A stretch of DNA of 64,000 bases from Brachyspira hampsonii. Lineage in GTDB: Bacteria > Spirochaetota > Brachyspiria > Brachyspirales > Brachyspiraceae. The notes under the pieces were generated by a model. That model made no database searches, was not told the DNA's origin, and saw only the letters and a list, made by a program, of their open reading frames with translations. How positions within the stretch are numbered: position 1 is the first letter of the stretch; each line of letters starts with the position of its first letter. Shown here in pieces: positions 62,855 to 64,000 of the stretch. A program made the translations under genes and the position numbers. Location: positions 2,728,001 through 2,792,000 of the forward strand of contig NZ_CP019914.1 in the NCBI RefSeq assembly GCF_002214805.1, read 5' to 3'.

Positions 62855-62901
62855 CCGAAACCTATAAATGTATTCCAGCTAAAGCTGTAATACGGTTTCG
62901 G
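62855..62901. repeat. long stem-loop
   Basis: CCGAAACC (62855-62862) pairs with GGTTTCGG (62894-62901), and inside it GTATTCCAGCT (62870-62880) pairs with AGCTGTAATAC (62883-62893) with one mismatch. It lies between the MITE and segment B. Confidence 0.8.
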
Positions 62902-62985
62902 CTCACTATTATATTATTTAGGGATTACTTTTTATTTATATGTTTGCATTATAGAATGTTATATCTTTTTATTTTAATATTTTGT

Positions 62986-63090
62986 TGTATAATGAAGAGT
63001 AATCAGCCGAACTTACATTGTACTATCTTAAAAGTTAAACGATACCGTGCTACTTGGTGTGCGGTAACGGTTCCTAGGCTTATGAAATTA
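62986..63090 (+). repeat. GC-rich structured repeat segment B
   Basis: Relative of segment A: TTGTATAATGAAGAGTA, then a GC-rich part ending CCTAGGCTTATG. The 81-codon frame that crosses this area and the stem-loop has no protein-like features and is not annotated. Confidence 0.5.
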
Positions 63091-63176
63091 TAAAGAATAT
63101 TATATTTTTTTCTTGATAATTTTAAAACATATTATAGAATACTTAAAGGTTATAAAATATTAAAAAGGAGTTTATT

Positions 63177-63719
63177 ATGTCCATAATAAAAGAGGATATT
63201 ATTAAATTGTTAAATGTGCAGTTAAATAAAGAATTATATTCTGCTAGTTTTTATTTTAATATGGCAGGTTGGTGCGATAAGAAAAGCTTGAAAGGATGCA
63301 GCAGCTTTTTATACGGACACTATAAAGAAGAATTAGAGCATTTTGAAAAATTTAGAGATTTTATAAATAAAGTTGGCGGACAGGCAGTTATAAATGATAT
63401 GCAGGCTCCTCAAAGCGAATTTAATTCTGTAGAGCATTTGTTTGAAACTGTATTAAAACATGAAGAATATATAACTTCATGCATAAATGAGTTAGTAGGA
63501 AAAGCTATGGATAATAAAGATTATATTACATCTAGATTCTTAGATTGGTTTATACAAGAACAGCTTGAAGAAGAAGAATTATTCAATGATATTATGGAAA
63601 AAATTAAAATGCTCGGCGACGGTAATTTAAATGGCAGAAACCTTTATACATTTGATAAGGCTATGAATACTTTGAATACTGAAAAGCATTCAGGCGGACT
63701 CGATATAAATGTACAATAA
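63177..63719 (+). CDS. ftnA: ferritin
   Basis: A 180-residue iron-storage protein of the non-haem bacterial ferritin family. Helix A has NKELYSASFYFNMAGWCD with the first ferroxidase Glu (about 19), helix B has HYKEELEHFEKFRDF (ExxH, about 51-54), and helices C-D have VLKHEEYITSCINELV and WFIQEQLEEEELFNDI. The site residues for Fe2+ oxidation are in place. An AAAAAGGAG ribosome site precedes the ATG. It keeps cytosolic iron safe; an iron or peroxide regulator may control it but no clear box was found. Confidence 0.93.
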   Translation: MSIIKEDIIKLLNVQLNKELYSASFYFNMAGWCDKKSLKGCSSFLYGHYKEELEHFEKFRDFINKVGGQAVINDMQAPQSEFNSVEHLFETVLKHEEYITSCINELVGKAMDNKDYITSRFLDWFIQEQLEEEELFNDIMEKIKMLGDGNLNGRNLYTFDKAMNTLNTEKHSGGLDINVQ

Positions 63720-63749
63720 TAATTAATAATAATAATAAAGAGAGGGTAT

Positions 63750-64000
63750 ATGTTTAGTAAATTTCTTAATATTTTCAAAAAACAGGATAATACAAATACT
63801 ATGCCCTCTGCTCCTGTAACTGCTGAGAATTTTTTTAATTATGATAAATCAAACCCTTATGAGATTCGTGCTGTTAATCTCACTAAATATTATGGAAAGC
63901 GTAAGATAATAGGCGATATTTCTTATAATGTGAAGCAGGGCGAGGTTGTAGGGCTTTTAGGACCTAATGGGGCTGGAAAGACTACTAGTTTCTATATCAC
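63750..64000 (+). CDS. lptB: LPS export ABC transporter ATP-binding protein (5' part)
   Basis: The first 83 codons are present; the gene runs off the window. After a ~38-residue N-terminal extension (FLNIFKKQDNTNTMPSAPVTAENFF) comes the LptB start, YEIRAVNLTKYYGKRKIIGDISYNVKQGEVVGLLGPNGAGKTTSFYI, with Walker A GPNGAGKTT. The TTSFYI ending after Walker A is typical of LptB. It drives LPS or LOS transport across the periplasm with LptFG. The extension is longer than in E. coli LptB. AGAGGG precedes the ATG. Confidence 0.87.
   Translation, partial: MFSKFLNIFKKQDNTNTMPSAPVTAENFFNYDKSNPYEIRAVNLTKYYGKRKIIGDISYNVKQGEVVGLLGPNGAGKTTSFYI

Noticed and set aside
62848-63093. 81-codon frame on the plus strand
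   Set aside because: It crosses the stem-loop and repeat segment B; composition and lack of a ribosome site argue against a protein.

Overview
The window is AT-rich DNA (roughly 27% G+C by eye, more AT-rich between genes) from a double-membraned spirochaete, most consistent with Brachyspira. The evidence is the extreme AT codon bias, a flagellar cap gene (fliD), LPS-export (lptB) and LolA-like genes, many lipoproteins with loose spirochaetal lipoboxes, and several Rpn-type PD-(D/E)XK nucleases. No tRNA or rRNA gene, CRISPR array or complete insertion sequence was seen. I assign the genus by recognition, not by a search.

Layout. 1-5000: a DUF5674/four-helix-bundle gene pair, a SAM methyltransferase, a nucleotidyltransferase-like protein, and a glycosyltransferase pair. 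5021-5354: RNase P RNA on the minus strand with its promoter. 5400-13100: accessory genes, namely a PDDEXK_4-type nuclease behind a dispersed repeat, a TauE/SafE permease, a DegT aminotransferase, an Rpn nuclease, two tandem GH3 genes (the first lacks the usual His loop) and an IS630 remnant. 13382-18450: a cyclodeaminase, a lipoprotein, and a zinc-uptake operon (His/Cys-rich membrane protein, ZnuA, ZnuC, ZnuB, lipoprotein) ending at a strong terminator. 18462-22380: a DUF3089 lipoprotein and the pyrB-pyrC operon. A 53-codon leader reading frame upstream of pyrB runs through a terminator hairpin, the design of enterobacterial pyrBI attenuation. 22471-32280: dxs, an HD protein, a FecR protein, PBP1C, rnc, rpe, rarD, and a second copy of the dispersed repeat.

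32328-50293: envelope proteins, a spirochaete-style operon (Cys-cluster protein, TPR lipoprotein, TPR membrane protein, rsmA), pyk, an NSS transporter, a thioesterase, a DUF4037-type protein, pheS-pheT, a phosphoribosyltransferase, a second Rpn nuclease and uvrC. 50317-54810: a radical SAM sulfatase-maturase-like gene, then a small accessory island with an OLD-like ATPase overlapping a separate TOPRIM (DUF3226-like) protein, a replication-type HTH protein, and a frameshifted TM2-domain pseudogene. 54817-61149: fliD, a patatin phospholipase and a SNF2 helicase. 61171-63176: an orphan type I specificity gene (hsdS) behind a 10-bp tandem repeat, then a patch of repeats holding a 298-bp MITE-like element. 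The window ends with ferritin and the start of lptB.

Main points of interest: the pyr attenuator and the PyrB fusion that carries only the zinc domain of PyrI; three PD-(D/E)XK nuclease genes whose promoters place +1 on the A of the ATG (leaderless mRNAs); the two-copy structured repeat; the ATPase/TOPRIM pair; and the orphan hsdS with its promoter repeat next to a mobile-element graveyard.
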